Under the pieces are notes generated by a model, which had not been told where the DNA came from, searched no databases, and saw only the letters and a list, made by a program, of their open reading frames with translations. From Ailanthus altissimus (taxonomy: Eukaryota; Streptophyta; Magnoliopsida; Sapindales; Simaroubaceae), in assembly GCA_946807835.1 (NCBI GenBank), contig OX327683.1:13645001-13709000 (forward strand): a stretch of DNA of 64,000 nucleotides. Direction: 5' to 3'. Every line of letters begins with the position of its first letter. Within the stretch, counting starts at the first letter, position 1. The translations under genes were made by a program, and so were the position numbers. Shown piece by piece: positions 36,899 to 49,113 of this stretch.

Positions 36899-37513
36899 TC
36901 ATTTATTTTCAATCACCTGTGTATAATTAAGTAAAGAACATATATTAGAGATTTCAGGATCTAATTGTGTAATTGACTCAAATGAATTTATTAAACACAC
37001 TTCTAAGGGATCGGTAGAACTCCCTTTTTGAATATGATCCTCCACAATCGTTTTAATCATGTCACCTTCTTCACTTTCATCCTCCTCTTCATATGGTTGC
37101 TTACACATATTGAAAACATTGAGTTTAAGTGTCATGTTTCCAAATGAAAGCTTCATTACTTCATTCCTGCAATTAATCAAAGCGTTAGAAGTTGCTAAAA
37201 ATGGACGACCCAAAATAACAGGTATTGGATTACATCCTTTAACAGGTTCTGTGTCCAAGACAAAATTCACAAGATATATGAATTTATCAACTTGAACTAA
37301 AACATCTTCCACTGTCGCTCTTGGTACTTTTATTGATCTATCAGCAAGTAAAAGAGTTACAGATGCTGATTTTAACTCCCCGAGATTGAGCTGCTGATAA
37401 ACTGAATATGGCAATAAATTCACACTAGCACCAAGATCAAGTAAGGCTTGTTCAATTTTATGACTTCCAATAATACATGAAATAGTAGGACAACCAAGGT
37501 CTTTATAGTTCAA
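36899..37513 (-). pseudogene. Athila-1 protease
   Basis: Open for 204 codons. It has CPTISCIIGSHKIEQALLDL running into GASVNLLPYSVYQQL, the Athila-type aspartic protease site (D-L-G), then LADRSIKVPRATVEDVLVQV, VILGRPFLATSNALI and SFGNMTLKLNVFNM. It cleaves the gag-pol polyprotein. The Met at 37513 is internal to the polyprotein; the frame break upstream is a mutation. Confidence 0.88.
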
Positions 37514-37581
37514 AGAATTATTGTTCTAAAGAATGGCACTTACTTGTTCAGCTAAAATGCTTTCTTTTTCACATTCAGTTT

Positions 37582-38418
37582 TCACTTTACTAATAAATCT
37601 TTCAAAAATTTTGCATAAGAGGGAACCTGTTTAATAGCATCCAATAAAGGAATATTAACTTTTACCTGTTTGAAGATTTCAAAAATTTCAGGATTGTGAT
37701 TCATTTTTTTAATATTACGTAATGCATGAGAAAATAGAGGTGGAGGTAAGGGTTTGGTGTTTTCTTCATTAGATGTAGATTCAACACTTTCCTTACCCTT
37801 AGAGATTGATTCATCACTCTCATGAGGTTCAGAAATTTCTTTTTCAACAATTTTACCACTCCGAAGAGTGATAACTGCTTTAACTTGATCGATGTGTTGG
37901 CTTCCTGAACTACATGCATTTGAGTTATGTTGTTCTTTGGGGTTTGGCTGTGGTTGAGAAGGAAATTTTCCTTTCTCATGAATGTTCAGTGCAGATGCAA
38001 ATTTAGCAAAAGTATCTTTCAAATCAGCAAATGTTTGAGCATTTTGAGAATTAACAGACTCTTGTTTTTCAATGAATGTATGCAAGGTATCTTCAAGATT
38101 TTTCCTAAGAGGTGGGACATATGGTGCATAACCTTGATGATTTTGAAAGTTTTGGTGTGGTTGGAAAGGTGGTTGTGAAGCCTATGCTTGAGTGCCATTC
38201 CTCTAACTAAAATTTGGGTGATTTCGCCATTCAGGATTATAGTTTTGTGAATATGGGTTATTGTTTGACCGCTTAAACGTGTTTAGAACATTGGCTTGTT
38301 CATGGAGACATTCCCTAAATGCAGGCAAAGTTGGGCAATCATTGGTAGAGTGATCATGGGTTTCACAAATGTGACACACAATTTCTTGAACAGATTTTAT
38401 TTGACCACTCTTTTTCAT
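37582..38418 (-). pseudogene. Athila-1 gag, C-terminal part with zinc knuckle
   Basis: Two open pieces in different frames. 38418-38203 has a CX2CX4HX4C knuckle (CHICETHDHSTNDC) and YNPEWRNHPNFS. 38085-37582 has FAKFASALNIHEKGKFPSQP, ITLRSGKIVEKEI, a Glu/Pro-rich stretch and VKVNIPLLDAIKQVPSYAKF before the protease. Both match Athila-3 in order. Frameshifts near 38190 and 37560. Confidence 0.85.
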
Positions 38419-39359
38419 TTCTAAGGTTTCGACTTTTCTAGCAAGGGATGCTAATTTGGCTTGAAGGTCATGGTTTTCCTTAAGATGATAAATACCCCCA
38501 CTAGATGTAGTGGTTTGATTTTTGCTAGGTGCCTCATAGGTACCAACAGTGTCCTAATTTTGAGCATTTTCTACTAGTAAATCAAGATAGTTCATTGCCT
38601 CTTCTGGGTCTTTTTCCTCAAATGTTCCATTACACATCATTTTTACCATTTACCTAATTTGAGGTGTTAAGCCCTCATAGAAATTTGAGACTACTCTCCA
38701 TGTTTCAAAACCATGATGGGACAGGTATTAAGTAATTCTTTATACCTTTCCCAACATTGGTAAAGGGTCTCTTCTGGTTTTTGGGCAAAAATGGTGATTT
38801 ATCTTTTGAAAGAATTTGTTCTATGGGAAGGAAAAAACTTTTTCAGGAATTGTTGTTGCATCTCGTCCTATAAAGAAATGGATCCTGGCCTAAGGTTTTG
38901 TAGCCATGTTTTAGCTTTATCTTTTAAAGAAAAAGGGAAAAGCTTAAGTCGAATTGTGTTCATGCTACAATTTTGATCATTATACGTGTTACACACTTCT
39001 TCAAATTCTCTTAGATGTAGATAAGGGTTCTCTGCATCTAAGCCATGAAAAGTGGGTAAAAGTTGGATAATGCCTGGCTTAAAATTAAAATGCGTTGCAT
39101 CCGGAGGAAAAATTAAGCAAGATGATGCACCAGTTCGTGTAGGGTTCATGTAGTCTCTAAGTGTCCTAGGTCAGTTATGCTCATTATGTTGAGATTGATT
39201 GTCCCCTGGGTCTATGAGTCCCTCAATTAGATTTTCGCTCATGGTGTTAATTAGTAAAGAATGAGAAGATGAAGGAGAATCTAACAAATTATCAAAGGAA
39301 GTTTTGCAATTACCTTTCACCAAACGATGAGAATTAGGATCTCGAAACCAACCGCTCAT
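38419..39359 (-). pseudogene. Athila-1 gag, N-terminal and capsid part
   Basis: I take the start at 39359 (MSGWFRDPNSHRLV), since Athila-2 has the same N terminus. The upstream Met at 39428 adds only a hydrophobic run read from the leader. An in-frame TGA lies at 39171-39173. The capsid begins MNPTRTGASSCLIFPPD (39149) and continues GIIQLLPTFHGLDAENPY, FPFSLKDKAKTWLQNL. It stops at 38868 and is then scattered over several frames to 38419. Confidence 0.83.
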
Positions 39360-39534
39360 AAAAGAAATAAAATACAATACAATAACAATAAATAATACAA
39401 ATAAAAGAAAAACAAATATTAAACACAAGTAAATAAAATAGAAAAAATGAAAAGCAAAATAAAGATAAATAATTAAAAGTTAGATTAGTAATGTTAGATT
39501 ATATAATAAACAAAATAATAAATAAAGCACTTTA

Positions 39535-39825
39535 GGAGGCTCGGTCTTCCATGAAAATAAAGAGCGAAAATAAAAAGCGAAAATAATAAAAAAATACAAT
39601 AATAAATAAAGTAAAGCACGTTACGAGGCTCGGCCTTCCATGAAAATAAAAAACAAAAATATTAGCGAATAATAAATAAAGAGTAGGAGGCTCAGCCTTC
39701 CATGAAAATAAAAGGCAAAAATAATTAAACAAGTTAGGAGGCTTAGCCTTCCATGAAAATATATTTAACAAAAATAAAAAGCAAATAATAAATAAAGTAA
39801 AGCACGTTAGGAGGCTTAGCCTTCC
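39535..39825 (-). repeat. Five hairpin repeats in the Athila-1 leader
   Basis: Units at 39535-39550, 39624-39639, 39686-39701, 39737-39752 and 39810-39825. The best is GGAGGCTTAGCCTTCC, an inverted repeat flanked by TTAGGAGG..CATGAAAATAAA. Spacing is 50-90 bp. Athila-3 has at least four such hairpins of different sequence in the same place. The 106-codon minus frame at 39532-39852 is a read-through of these repeats. Confidence 0.8.
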
Positions 39826-39878
39826 ATGAAAATAAAATAAACAAACAAACAATAATAAAACAAAATATTAATTTTACC

Positions 39879-39896
39879 TCCCCAGCAACGGTACCA
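39879..39896 (-). other. Athila-1 primer binding site (tRNA-Asp type)
   Basis: The minus strand reads TGGTACCGTTGCTGGGGA, two transitions from the tRNA-Asp complement used by Athila elements, six bases inside the 5' LTR. Confidence 0.88.
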
Positions 39897-39902
39897 AAAA
39901 CT

Positions 39903-41335
39903 TGACACGTCCAGAATATAGGAGTTATTCCCAAGTGCAGGATTGTCGAAGTAATAAATAACTCGATGAGAACGGGGTCGATCCACAGGGAAGTAGAATT
40001 AAAATTACAAATTATAAACACTTTAAAGATAATTAATGCAGTATAAGATGTTTGCAAATATTATTTCAATTAACCAATTCAAATAAAAAGCTATGGTTAC
40101 GGGGATTCACTCTTGGCATAAGAAGTAAGAATATATTTAACTTTTTTTTTATAACTCAATTGGAATCCTCACACAAAGGAGGTTCCAACCAGAAAATATA
40201 ACAATTAAAGTTCATCATCATTTATATGTTGATTAGTATTTATTTATTTCAATTATTATACACCAAATCTTATAAATGGGTTCAAGCATTTATTATGTCA
40301 ATCTTTATATTTGTCTACAATAAATCAAGACTCCCACTTTACAAGAAAGGTTATATACACCAAATCTTGTAAATGGTTTCAGAAATTTATTGTGCCAAGT
40401 ATTAAGTTTGTCAATAATAAATCAAGAATCACCACTTTAGATGAAATGATATTAATTCTACAAAGAAAATAAATACATCATATATAAGTTTGCATAACTT
40501 AAAAATGAAGCATTAAATTCATGAATAAATATTAAAAATATCTTATTACCTTGCCAAGAGCTTCACCCTTTCACCTTAGCTTAAAGAAAATTATTTGGAC
40601 ATAATAAAACTAAAGAAAAAGAAAAGAAATGGAAGAAAAAATAACATGATTTAATAGTAAACAAGAGAAATATATTTACAAAGAAATGGATACAAAGGAC
40701 AAGTATTTTGAACTAAATTCTAACTTTCTAATTACATTCTTTAGGCATAAACAAGCCACCTATTTATAGAAAAACATGGATAAATCGAGACAAATTTGGA
40801 GGGAACCACTTGGTTGATGAAAGTCAAGATGGTGGCAAAATAATTTGCATTCATTATCACTTTGGCACCCACTTGATTATCCAATTTGGAATTGATGTGA
40901 TCCGAATTAGTAGTCATTCAAAACATCCAAGTTGTAGATAAATCTCTTATCTTTCCAAATTGAGTGATCTCATACGTATTAGATACGTATTTCTATAGTT
41001 ATGGGCCAAATACTGATGACTGTTCAAACTGGGCCTGTACTGCAGATCAGTTTTGTTCTAAGCCATTTTTCACCCTCTAAACACTCGAATTTCCAACGCT
41101 TTGTGATATACCATATGTTATTACATTGAGTCATCTCTCCACAGGATCAAGAATCACCTCAATTGGATCTTTAGATAAAAAGTTATGCCCATTTTACCGA
41201 ACCTACCACAAAAGAGTTAAAAGATAATTAAGTACAATATTGTAAACATACTTAAGTTAAGAAAATTAAATATACTAGTAATACAAAACAGTCCTGTAAA
41301 ACTCTTATTAAATGTGTAATTTCAAGTGTTCATCA
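39903..41335 (-). repeat. Athila-1 5' LTR
   Basis: Matches 29393-30814 with a few percent difference and has the same TG..CA ends. It adjoins the primer site. Confidence 0.92.
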
Positions 41336-41632
41336 ATAGGTAAGTAGAGTTATTGAATTATTACATTCTGAAACATATGGGGGACATTTCCATCAAAGAA
41401 AACAGCTGCAAAAATCTTGCAGCGTAAATTTTATTGGTCCACTTTATTTAAAGATACACATGCATTTTGTAAAATGTGTGAAAATTGTCAAAATTTATGA
41501 TCTATTTCAAAATTAAACATGATGCCTTTGAACCCTAGTCTTGTTATTGAAATATTTGATTGTTAGGGAATAGATTTCATAGGACCATTTTCACTATCAT
41601 TTGGATTTACGTATATTTTAGTCGCAGTAACT
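41336..41632 (+). pseudogene. Athila-2 integrase piece (continuation from 29392)
   Basis: After the Athila-1 insertion the plus strand resumes Athila-2: the zinc region with GGHFHQR near 41379, then across frames [15 protein letters not shown] and DFIGPFSLSFGFTYILVAV. It stops at 41632 just before the VDYVSKW block. From 41633 on the sequence is Copia-2 on the other strand. Starts with the ATAGG copy of the Athila-1 target site. Confidence 0.85.
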
Positions 41633-42950
41633 ATTTTGAGCTCGGTGACAAACTTGTGAAGCTACACTACTTTCTTTACTGCTTCTAAAGTGGCTATATA
41701 CTCAATCTCTGTGGTAGAATCAGCTGTGGACTCTTACTTGATGCTCTTCCAAGTCATGCGACACCATTGAGAGTAAACACATACCTAGATATAGACTTTC
41801 TATCATCCAGGTTAGACTGAAAGTCTAAATCCATATATCCTCTTACCTATAAATCACTGTCTCTATAATGAGAAATTTATCCTTCGTACCTTTAAGGTTT
41901 TTCAGGATATGTTTGATTGCTATCCAATGGCTGTCACTTGGATCAGACTGATACTGTCTTGTAATAATTACAGCCATATTGATATCAGGTATTGTGCACA
42001 TCATAGCATACATCAAGCTCCCAAGAGCTGATGCATATGATATATTAGACATTCTAACTCTTACATCTTCCGTCTGAGTAAACGTTCTCCTTGAAAGATG
42101 AACATCATGTCTGAAAGGTACATTAATTGTCTTATAATTAGTGAAATTATACCTTTCCGAGATGCTATCAATGTATGATGACTGGATGAGTCCTATTAGC
42201 TTCTTATCTTTATCTTTATAAAGCTTTATACCTAAATAGTCACAGATTGTAACATATCGATATCAATCCCAATGATCAAAATGTCATTAACATAAAGCAC
42301 TAAGAAGACCATCATGCTTCTACTGACATTTTTATACACACAAACTCCCTCTTCATTTTTTATGAAATCAGTTCATTTGATTACTTCATCTAAATAATAA
42401 TTCTAGCTTCGAAATGCCTGTTTAAGTCCATAAATGGACTTCTTCAGTCTGCACATTAGACTAGAGAGATTTGGCTAGACCTAAAACCTTTAGGTTGTTC
42501 CATAAATATCTCTTCCTCGAGGTATCCATTCAGGAATGTCATTTTTACATTTATCTACCAAATTTCAAAGTCATAATATGCTGCAATAGCCAACAAAATC
42601 TTAATTGACTTTAAAATCACAACCGGTGCAAAAGTCTCCTCATAATCAATCACAGATCATTAAGCATAACCTTTTGCAACCAGTAAGGTCTTGAAGGTCT
42701 CTACCTTTCCATCAGGCCCATGCTTCCGCTTGTAATATAAGCGAAATGAATAATTCCTTCAGGAAGCTTAACCAAGTCCCATGCTTGATTTTAATGCACA
42801 GAGTCAATTTTAGATTTCATGACTTCTTACCACTTTCTCGAGTCGATATCCAACATTGTCTCCCTATAAGTCAAATGATTATTTTCTTTAACTAAGAAAA
42901 CTCCAAGTGTACCTTCAGGTATCTGACCATACTTAATAGGTGGACTGGAC
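41633..42950 (-). pseudogene. Copia-2 reverse transcriptase and RNase H
   Basis: Readable blocks on the minus strand are the RT entry (PVVKLTTIRILLSIAAYYDY then IWQMDVK-like) near 42530-42640, the YVDDI-type catalytic block near 42285-42330, and an open piece 42052-41843 with SNISYASALGSLMYAMMCTI and HWIAIKHILKNLKGTKDKFL. RNase H ends with ADSTTE and LHKFVTELK at 41633-41740. Stops throughout. Confidence 0.82.
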
Positions 42951-43990
42951 ATCCTTTCAGATCTACATTGAGGGTGTGTTAAAGGTACACTGCTTAATTG
43001 AGTCTAAGTTTCCATCTCTGGCTTATTTATTTTCAAATTGACTTCATTAAGTTCAATATTTCTATAATCCCTATGATCCATCAGAAGTTCTTTCTCTAGG
43101 AAAGTGGCATTGCGAGCAACAAACACATTTCATTCCTTGAGATTATAAAACTGGTGCCCTATTGAATTCTTGGGATACCCAATAAATCGGTACTTATTAT
43201 ACAGGATAACCCAAAATCTTAAAATATTTAAGACTCAATTTTCTTTCATTCAATATCTTATACAGAGTGGTTGGAACAACTTTAGATAGAACTCTATTCA
43301 AAATGTGAGCAGCTGTGTCTAGACCATAACCCCACGGTATTTTGAAATATCGGTAAAGCTCATCATCGATCAGACCATATCTAATAAAGTCTGATTCCTC
43401 AACTCTGAAATACCATTTTATTGTGGAGTACCTGGAGGACTATACTGAGCCAGAATCCTATTCTCCTTTAAATAATCCAAAAATTCATTGGTTAGGTACT
43501 CACCACCTCAATTTGATTGAAGGCATTTGACGTACATGCCAGTTTATTTCTTTACTTCAAGTCAGAACTCTTTGAAATTTTCAAAGGTTTCTGACTTGTG
43601 TTTTATAAGAAACACCTATCAGTATCGTGACAAATCATCAATAAAGATTACAAAGTATCGAAACCCTCCCATTGCTATGTGATTTATTAAACCGCATACA
43701 TCACTATTTATCAGTTCTAATAAATCAGAGGCATGATGTCCAATACATGTGAATGGAGATTTAGTCATCTTTTATTGAATACAAGATTCACAAACTGGAT
43801 AAGGCTCTATGGTTAGATCAGGTATCCGACCATTCTTAACTAAATAGGTTAAGCATCTAACGCCTATATGATGTAATCTCATATACCATATTTTTGTTTC
43901 ATTCAAAATTTTTGATCTACTACATTTATTACTAGTAGTAGCTTGTACATTCATGATATTTCTAATGGTATTCAATATATAATGCCCGTT
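42951..43990 (-). pseudogene. Copia-2 GAG-pre-integrase domain and integrase
   Basis: The open piece 43975-43772 is the GAG-pre-integrase zinc region, with IWYMRLHHIGVRCL (His pair) and PYPVCESCI (Cys pair). The catalytic core follows in broken frames from about 43760 to 42960. It matches Copia-1 11840-12800. Confidence 0.8.
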
Positions 43991-44039
43991 AATTAATTGA
44001 CACTCAGCTAATAAAATATTATGTACATTATATAAATAT

Positions 44040-44345
44040 AAGGAACAGTTCTAAATATTCATACGATATCCTTCACTGTTAAGTATAAGTAGGGATACAA
44101 TATGTCCGATGATGTTAGGTACAAAAAATAAATATACAATACAATTGTTCTATTATAGGGAAGAAGTAAATCAAAATGTCCAATAGCTTGGACTTGAAGA
44201 AAATCGTCATTTCCAACTCCAAGCTTTATTTCTCCAAGCTGTAGCATCATAACTTTCCTCAGTCCTTGCAACAAATTGCAAATGTGAGAAAGACATGCGG
44301 TATCCAATACTTAGCCAGAACAAGCATCAAATGCCAATGAAATGT
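44040..44345 (-). pseudogene. Copia-2 protease
   Basis: The open piece 44307-44059 reads MDTACLSHICNLLQGL and GEIKLGVGN. This is the Copia aspartic protease site, with D-T-A where D-T/S-G is normal. The rest is frayed. Confidence 0.75.
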
Positions 44346-44379
44346 CAATAATAATAAAGTATGTACTTGAAGGAGTCTC

Positions 44380-45240
44380 ATTTGTAGTGGCAAGGTACCT
44401 TGAGCAAATACGCTTCTAATGCCCATCCTTGCTACAAAAGAAACACTTTCTTTTTGTCTTACTTTTTTGTTAAGGCTTGGATATCTATTGTCTCTGAGGA
44501 CCTATACTGGGTGTCTGCCTCACCTTCTTATTTTTATTCCTTTTAGACTTCCCAGAAGCCTTTGAAGTAGAATATGAAGCACCCTGAGCAAAAAAAGTCG
44601 AGCCCCATTTAGTCATGTCCTCATATGTTGTCTTCAACATATTGTGAAGATCAGCATATGTTAGGGTCAACCTTGCATATTGAAGTTCATAATGAATTAT
44701 GCAAATGGCCTTGTCTACGATTGAAGAATCAAACTATTCCCTAAGTTATTGTTTAAAGAAATGTCCACAGTTTCAAGCCTCTCGATTAATTCATTCATCT
44801 TGAGGAGATGAGGACTCATTGGACTGCCATCGGCTAGTCTAGCCTGAAAAAGTGCCTTGGCGACCCTTTAAATCTCAACTTGAGGTTGGTCACCAAAGAT
44901 CTTCTTTAAATAGAGAATAATACTACTAGCACTATCCGTATGGACATGCTCTCACTACAGCTCAATAGTCATAGAGGCGAGGATGTATGATTTAACTTTT
45001 AAATCATCATCCAACCATTTCTAAGAGGTCTCCCACTCTTTTAGGGTGGCACTATCAAAAATACTTCTGCGCAATCTCTGATCGATAATATATCCAAGCT
45101 TTTTTGAATCGAGAATAATTCTCAAATTCATAAGCCAATTTGAGTAATTTTTTGTGCCTTTGAATTAGTGTGCATCTAGTATGTGCACCAAGGAGTTGGT
45201 CGAGGCCATCAGATCTTCATAAGACAAAATAAATAGGAGA
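44380..45240 (-). pseudogene. Copia-2 gag
   Basis: Minus strand: a capsid-like region (45200-44680) with many stops, then an open piece 44670-44485 with TYADLHNMLKTTYEDM and a Lys/Arg/Ser-rich stretch, then a decayed zinc knuckle (CSKDGH..KRIC) near 44405-44450. The first Cys is lost. Confidence 0.7.
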
Positions 45241-46407
45241 TGTTAACAGAATTATTAAATTATCAAATCACTGATTAAAATGTTTTAAATCATGGGTATA
45301 ACAATTATACATTTTTTAATTTAAAACACCCTCCCATTGCTTTACATAATCCTTCTAATCTCTCAAATGGGATAATGGTAGTTTAAACTTTTTAAATTAT
45401 ATAGTTAGAAGTAAACCCTATTGGTATTTATTCTAGCCTCACGCTGTAGCATTGTTGGCCTTTGTAAATTCAATAGGTAGACAACACTTGTCAATTGCAT
45501 CTTATGCAACTTTTACCACTAATCCTAAATACACCTTATCCTCAAGCTAAAGCAATATTGGGTATTCCAGATTAACTTTTCAATTATCAAATATATGTTA
45601 TTGATATTTTCCTCACGTTATAGCAATATTAGGCAATATGTTCGCATATATTTATCTCATCTTATGTTTAATCGGCATAGTCCAAGATCTACCAACCAAA
45701 TCCCTTATGCAAAAGCAATATGGAAAAAGGTCGATGCGATCAGTCTAACACCGTATTAATAAAACGGATCAAAATAAAATACTATCTTATAATGTAATAT
45801 TATTCAATCTAATTAAGAGAGATTTTTCTATAATCTAGGTCTCCATCTTATGAGGAAGTGATTCTCAATTATTCATTTATCTCTGTGCAAACATAACTAA
45901 CCTTACCAGTAGGGCTCTTATTGTGGTTACCAACATAGAAAAAATGATCATAGTTTATAATGCAGACTGATAACTCTTATCACTGCATCTTATAAAACCC
46001 CATATACATATTTAATTATTTAAATAATTTAAAAATTAAAATTTGAGTGAATAGTGCCAATGTTAGAGGCAAAGCCCCTTGTGCCAGCCTATCAACACTG
46101 TAAAGTTGGGAGTCAAAACTTTCAACATCGTGGTGTAGGCTTACCAACATTGCAGTGTTGGACATCAGAACCCTTAACGCCGTGGCCCAAGCCTCGAGCA
46201 TTATGATGCTGGGGCCTAGAAACCCAAGCGTCGTAGCACACAACATCCAATGTTGCGACGTTGGAGCCTAGAAGGCCCCAGCGCCGCAACATCCAATGTA
46301 ATCCACTTGGTATACCCATTTCAATACTTAAAATGCACCAGTTTACACTAGAAATTTATCAACAACAATTCCATATACTTAAATCACACCTAATCAACAT
46401 AAAATGG
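45241..46407 (-). other. Copia-2 untranslated leader
   Basis: No gene. Four spaced motif copies lie at 45437-45458, 45540-45561, 45611-45632 and 45703-45724, as in Copia-1. A GC-rich run of imperfect palindromes (AACATTGCAGTGTTGG type) fills about 46040-46300; the minus frames at 46016-46246 and 46122-46319 run through it. Confidence 0.6.
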
Positions 46408-46419
46408 GCTCTGATACCA
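46408..46419 (-). other. Copia-2 primer binding site (initiator tRNA-Met)
   Basis: The minus strand reads TGGTATCAGAGC exactly, two bases inside the 5' LTR. Confidence 0.93.
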
Positions 46420-46421
46420 TT

Positions 46422-48662
46422 TGTTTGCGTCGATTATTCTATGGTGTATATGCATGTGTATTTGTGTTCATTGTGCAAAATATGTATCTCATATATATTT
46501 TAAGCGCAACGAAATTATAAAAACAAATACTAAACACAAAGAATATATTAATTACATTAATATAAATATTGGATTTAGAATTCACCAACTGTAACCTTTT
46601 CAAAAGTTATTGAAGTTCGTCTGGAGCATTACTAGTTTACAGTTCTAATCACCAACTGGGTGGGCTTGGTCATTTAGAACAACAACTCTAAATCTAGCAC
46701 TAGTTTAATAACTTAAACCTAAGCTATTTGTTTACCCTTGATCAACTCTTGATCAATAAAAAACTTATTATGCTTTTCAAATGCTATGTTATGTTAGAGA
46801 AGACAATGAATAGTGATTTCAACTCTTGAAATCAAAAAGCAAAGGAAACAATTTTCTTATTTTATTTCTTCTCAAAGTGGTCGGCAATATAAAGTAACTA
46901 CAACCACCAATTTTTGTTTCCATTTCACACTTTTAATAATTAAGACTTAACTTAACATTAGAGTTAACTATTAATCCATGTTAAGTTAACCATTATTTAA
47001 CTATTAAATAATAAAAATTTTAATTATTATATTATTTAATTAACCAAGCCCAAGTTAACTCTTAAACTAGGTTAGGTTAATATACTTGGCCATCAAGTAT
47101 ATTACATTAAATTAAACCTAATTAAGGTTAACTATTGACCAAAGTTAGGTTAACTCACTTTTTCATAAAAGTAAACTTTAATATTTAAATATTAAATTAA
47201 CTTAATCATAGTTAACTTTTAAGTTAGGTTAATTTTATTTATTATTTAACTCTTAAATAATCAAATATGTGAAATTATCAAAATGCCCTTACTTGGTTAC
47301 CAAGTAAACCCTTTAGTAGGTCCTACCATTTCACACACTTGGGGTAAACTTAACCAAAGGCTCATAATATGCCATGTATCATAAATCAATTGGTCAATAA
47401 TGATTGTTAACTAATTAATATACTTAACACTTAAATATTGACACGTGCGCTTCCCAAGGGTTCCTAAAATAATTATTTTGTTATGTTAGATTTTACTAGA
47501 TTGAACTATTCAATCGAGTTTGCTGCCCCAATGTATAACTAGTACACTACATATTGCAGGACTCTCTAAGTCCACACCAAATTCGTCAAATGAAATTATT
47601 CCATAAGTCCGTGAATGATGTCCTACGCACACATCACAGATATTACAAATTAACGCGTTAGACCATACATGTTGAGGTCAAAGCACATATGTATAGTCCT
47701 TCCATCATTTATATCCTAGATTCATGGGGACATAGATCAGCACCATCAAAGCCCTATAACCGGATCCATGAACCTATCTCCAGATTTGCATCTCACCAAA
47801 CAATATATGCAAACACCTTTGCTATATTTTTTAACCTTGTGGGAAACTCTTTTCTCGAGTTAGTTACTTATAGCCATAAGACTTTCTGATATACAACCTC
47901 GAAGCATCTGGATATGCAACTCCCTATGTGAGTTGATGGATCCCATATGTACGCGCACTAGACTCTTGAGCATCGGATCACATCCAGCAACACACAGCGG
48001 TCAGATGATAAAAGGTTTCTGACGTTCATGGAACCTAAGCATAGTGTATCATTCACAAGCCCACCATGGTGCTCAGATCAGAGGACCACGTATACTACTC
48101 AACTCGAGAGGACTTTCTATTAACGACTTGTATAAGATGTCTATTGTGGTCCTCGTGAGAGTATTCCGTAATTATTCCTTATTGAATACCTGTATGCCTA
48201 TACAAGCTCTAAGCTCATGGTCAGTTAAGAACAACCATCTGTATCTTACAGATATAGACATACATTGATCTATATAAAAAGTATTCACCAACAAACCTGC
48301 ATCAGTAAAAATAGATCAAGAACAAAGTATTTAAGAATATATTTGCATAATGACATTTTTTAGCACCCGATTGTAACTCTTGCAACTACTTCATTACTAG
48401 TATACCCTCAGGTCTCTATCCCATTACAGACAAGACTCTAACTCCTTAGATTTCACTGATTCTTATAACCTACTAACTCTTAGCAGTCATAATTTTCAGT
48501 GTTGCTATCTCTTAGTCCTAATTAAACTCCTTTAAATTATATCTGAACTATTTCAAATCATAAAATGTCTCCAATGTTACAAGTATTATACCATATAATA
48601 AAATATAATCAGTGATTCAATCAAATATACATTGTATAAATATCAAATATTCATATCTAACA
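46422..48662 (-). repeat. Copia-2 5' LTR (LTR E)
   Basis: Plus-strand start TGTTTGCGTCGATTATTC aligns with LTR B TGTTGGGTGTTGATTATTC. The end is TCTAACA at about 48662; the nearby CCCTAACA at 48670 is an alternative. It carries the shared block at about 47900-48260 and a GTTAAC-rich tract at 46935-47250. Confidence 0.82.
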
Positions 48663-49113
48663 CCCTAACACCCTCTCCCATAACTCTTTACCAGTAGGCA
48701 AATTGAAATATGCGCTTGTCATAATAAACTTTTGATACCTTACATATGTCCTATGGAGGGACATCTTCCTAGTGATTGAGCGAATATGTCATTGGTGCCT
48801 TCAAGTATGCAAAAACCTTTTCTTGCTTCACTTTCAAGAAGGTCCTGAAGAAGAATGAAAATAGACATTGTAAACTTACATTTATGGTAGTATATACTAT
48901 ATTATTAAAATCAGTTCGAAAAATCTGAACTTCAATTCTAGAAAGCTATACATTATAATCCATTGATAACTTCCAAAACATCAGAGTTATATCCTCATTT
49001 TTTTATTTCTTCGAGCCCATTTTGACGCTAGGCTTCTATTAGTCTCCATTTTTGATAAGTTGGTCTCCTTCATCTGAATGCAACAGAGAAATATAAGATT
49101 TTATGGTAAAGAG
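48663..49113. other. AT-rich spacer, nothing recognised
   Basis: No open frame or repeat that I can assign lies between the Copia-2 LTR and the plastid fragment. Confidence 0.5.

Larger units (their letters stand above)
29393..41335 (-). mobile_element. Athila-1: full-length Athila element carrying extra 3' genes
   Basis: An 11.9-kb minus-strand element with 1.42-1.43-kb LTRs, a TSD with one mismatch, a tRNA-Asp-type primer site at 39879-39896, a leader with five hairpin repeats and gag-protease-RT-RNase H-integrase from 39359 down to 33981. Two further genes follow: a basic Cys-rich protein (33766-33218) and a LOG-family enzyme (32860-32207). After those come a long 3' UTR and a G-rich polypurine tract. 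Both LTRs look about 97% alike by eye. Gag, pol and both extra genes are broken, so this copy is dead. Confidence 0.92.
21496..41632 (+). mobile_element. Athila-2: old Athila-type Gypsy element, interrupted and 3'-truncated
   Basis: A plus-strand element. 5' LTR 21496-22927, tRNA-Asp-type primer site, then gag, protease, RT and RNase H remnants to 29392 and an integrase piece at 41336-41632. Solo LTR D (24059-26120) and the complete Athila-1 (29393-41335) are inserted in it with target-site duplications. It ends abruptly at 41632 against Copia-2, so the integrase end, any 3' genes and the 3' LTR are lost. It is closely related to Athila-1, with the same gag and pol wording. Confidence 0.85.
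41633..48662 (-). mobile_element. Copia-2: Ty1/Copia element lacking its 3' end
   Basis: A minus-strand element with 5' LTR 46422-48662, an exact initiator-Met primer site at 46408-46419, a leader to about 45240, and then gag, protease, integrase, RT and RNase H remnants. It ends inside RNase H at 41633, so the 3' LTR is missing. It is the same family as Copia-1. All frames are broken. Confidence 0.88.

Noticed and set aside
39535..39825. Spaced short palindromic repeats, CRISPR-like at first sight
   Set aside because: Spacers are A-rich and irregular, the setting is a plant retrotransposon leader, and no cas genes exist.
39532..39852. 106-codon hydrophobic repetitive minus-strand frame
   Set aside because: Runs through the leader hairpin repeats; the apparent protein repeats are the DNA repeats translated.
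46016..46319. Overlapping minus-strand frames in the Copia-2 leader
   Set aside because: Products of the GC-rich palindromic patch; no family features and no match in Copia-1.
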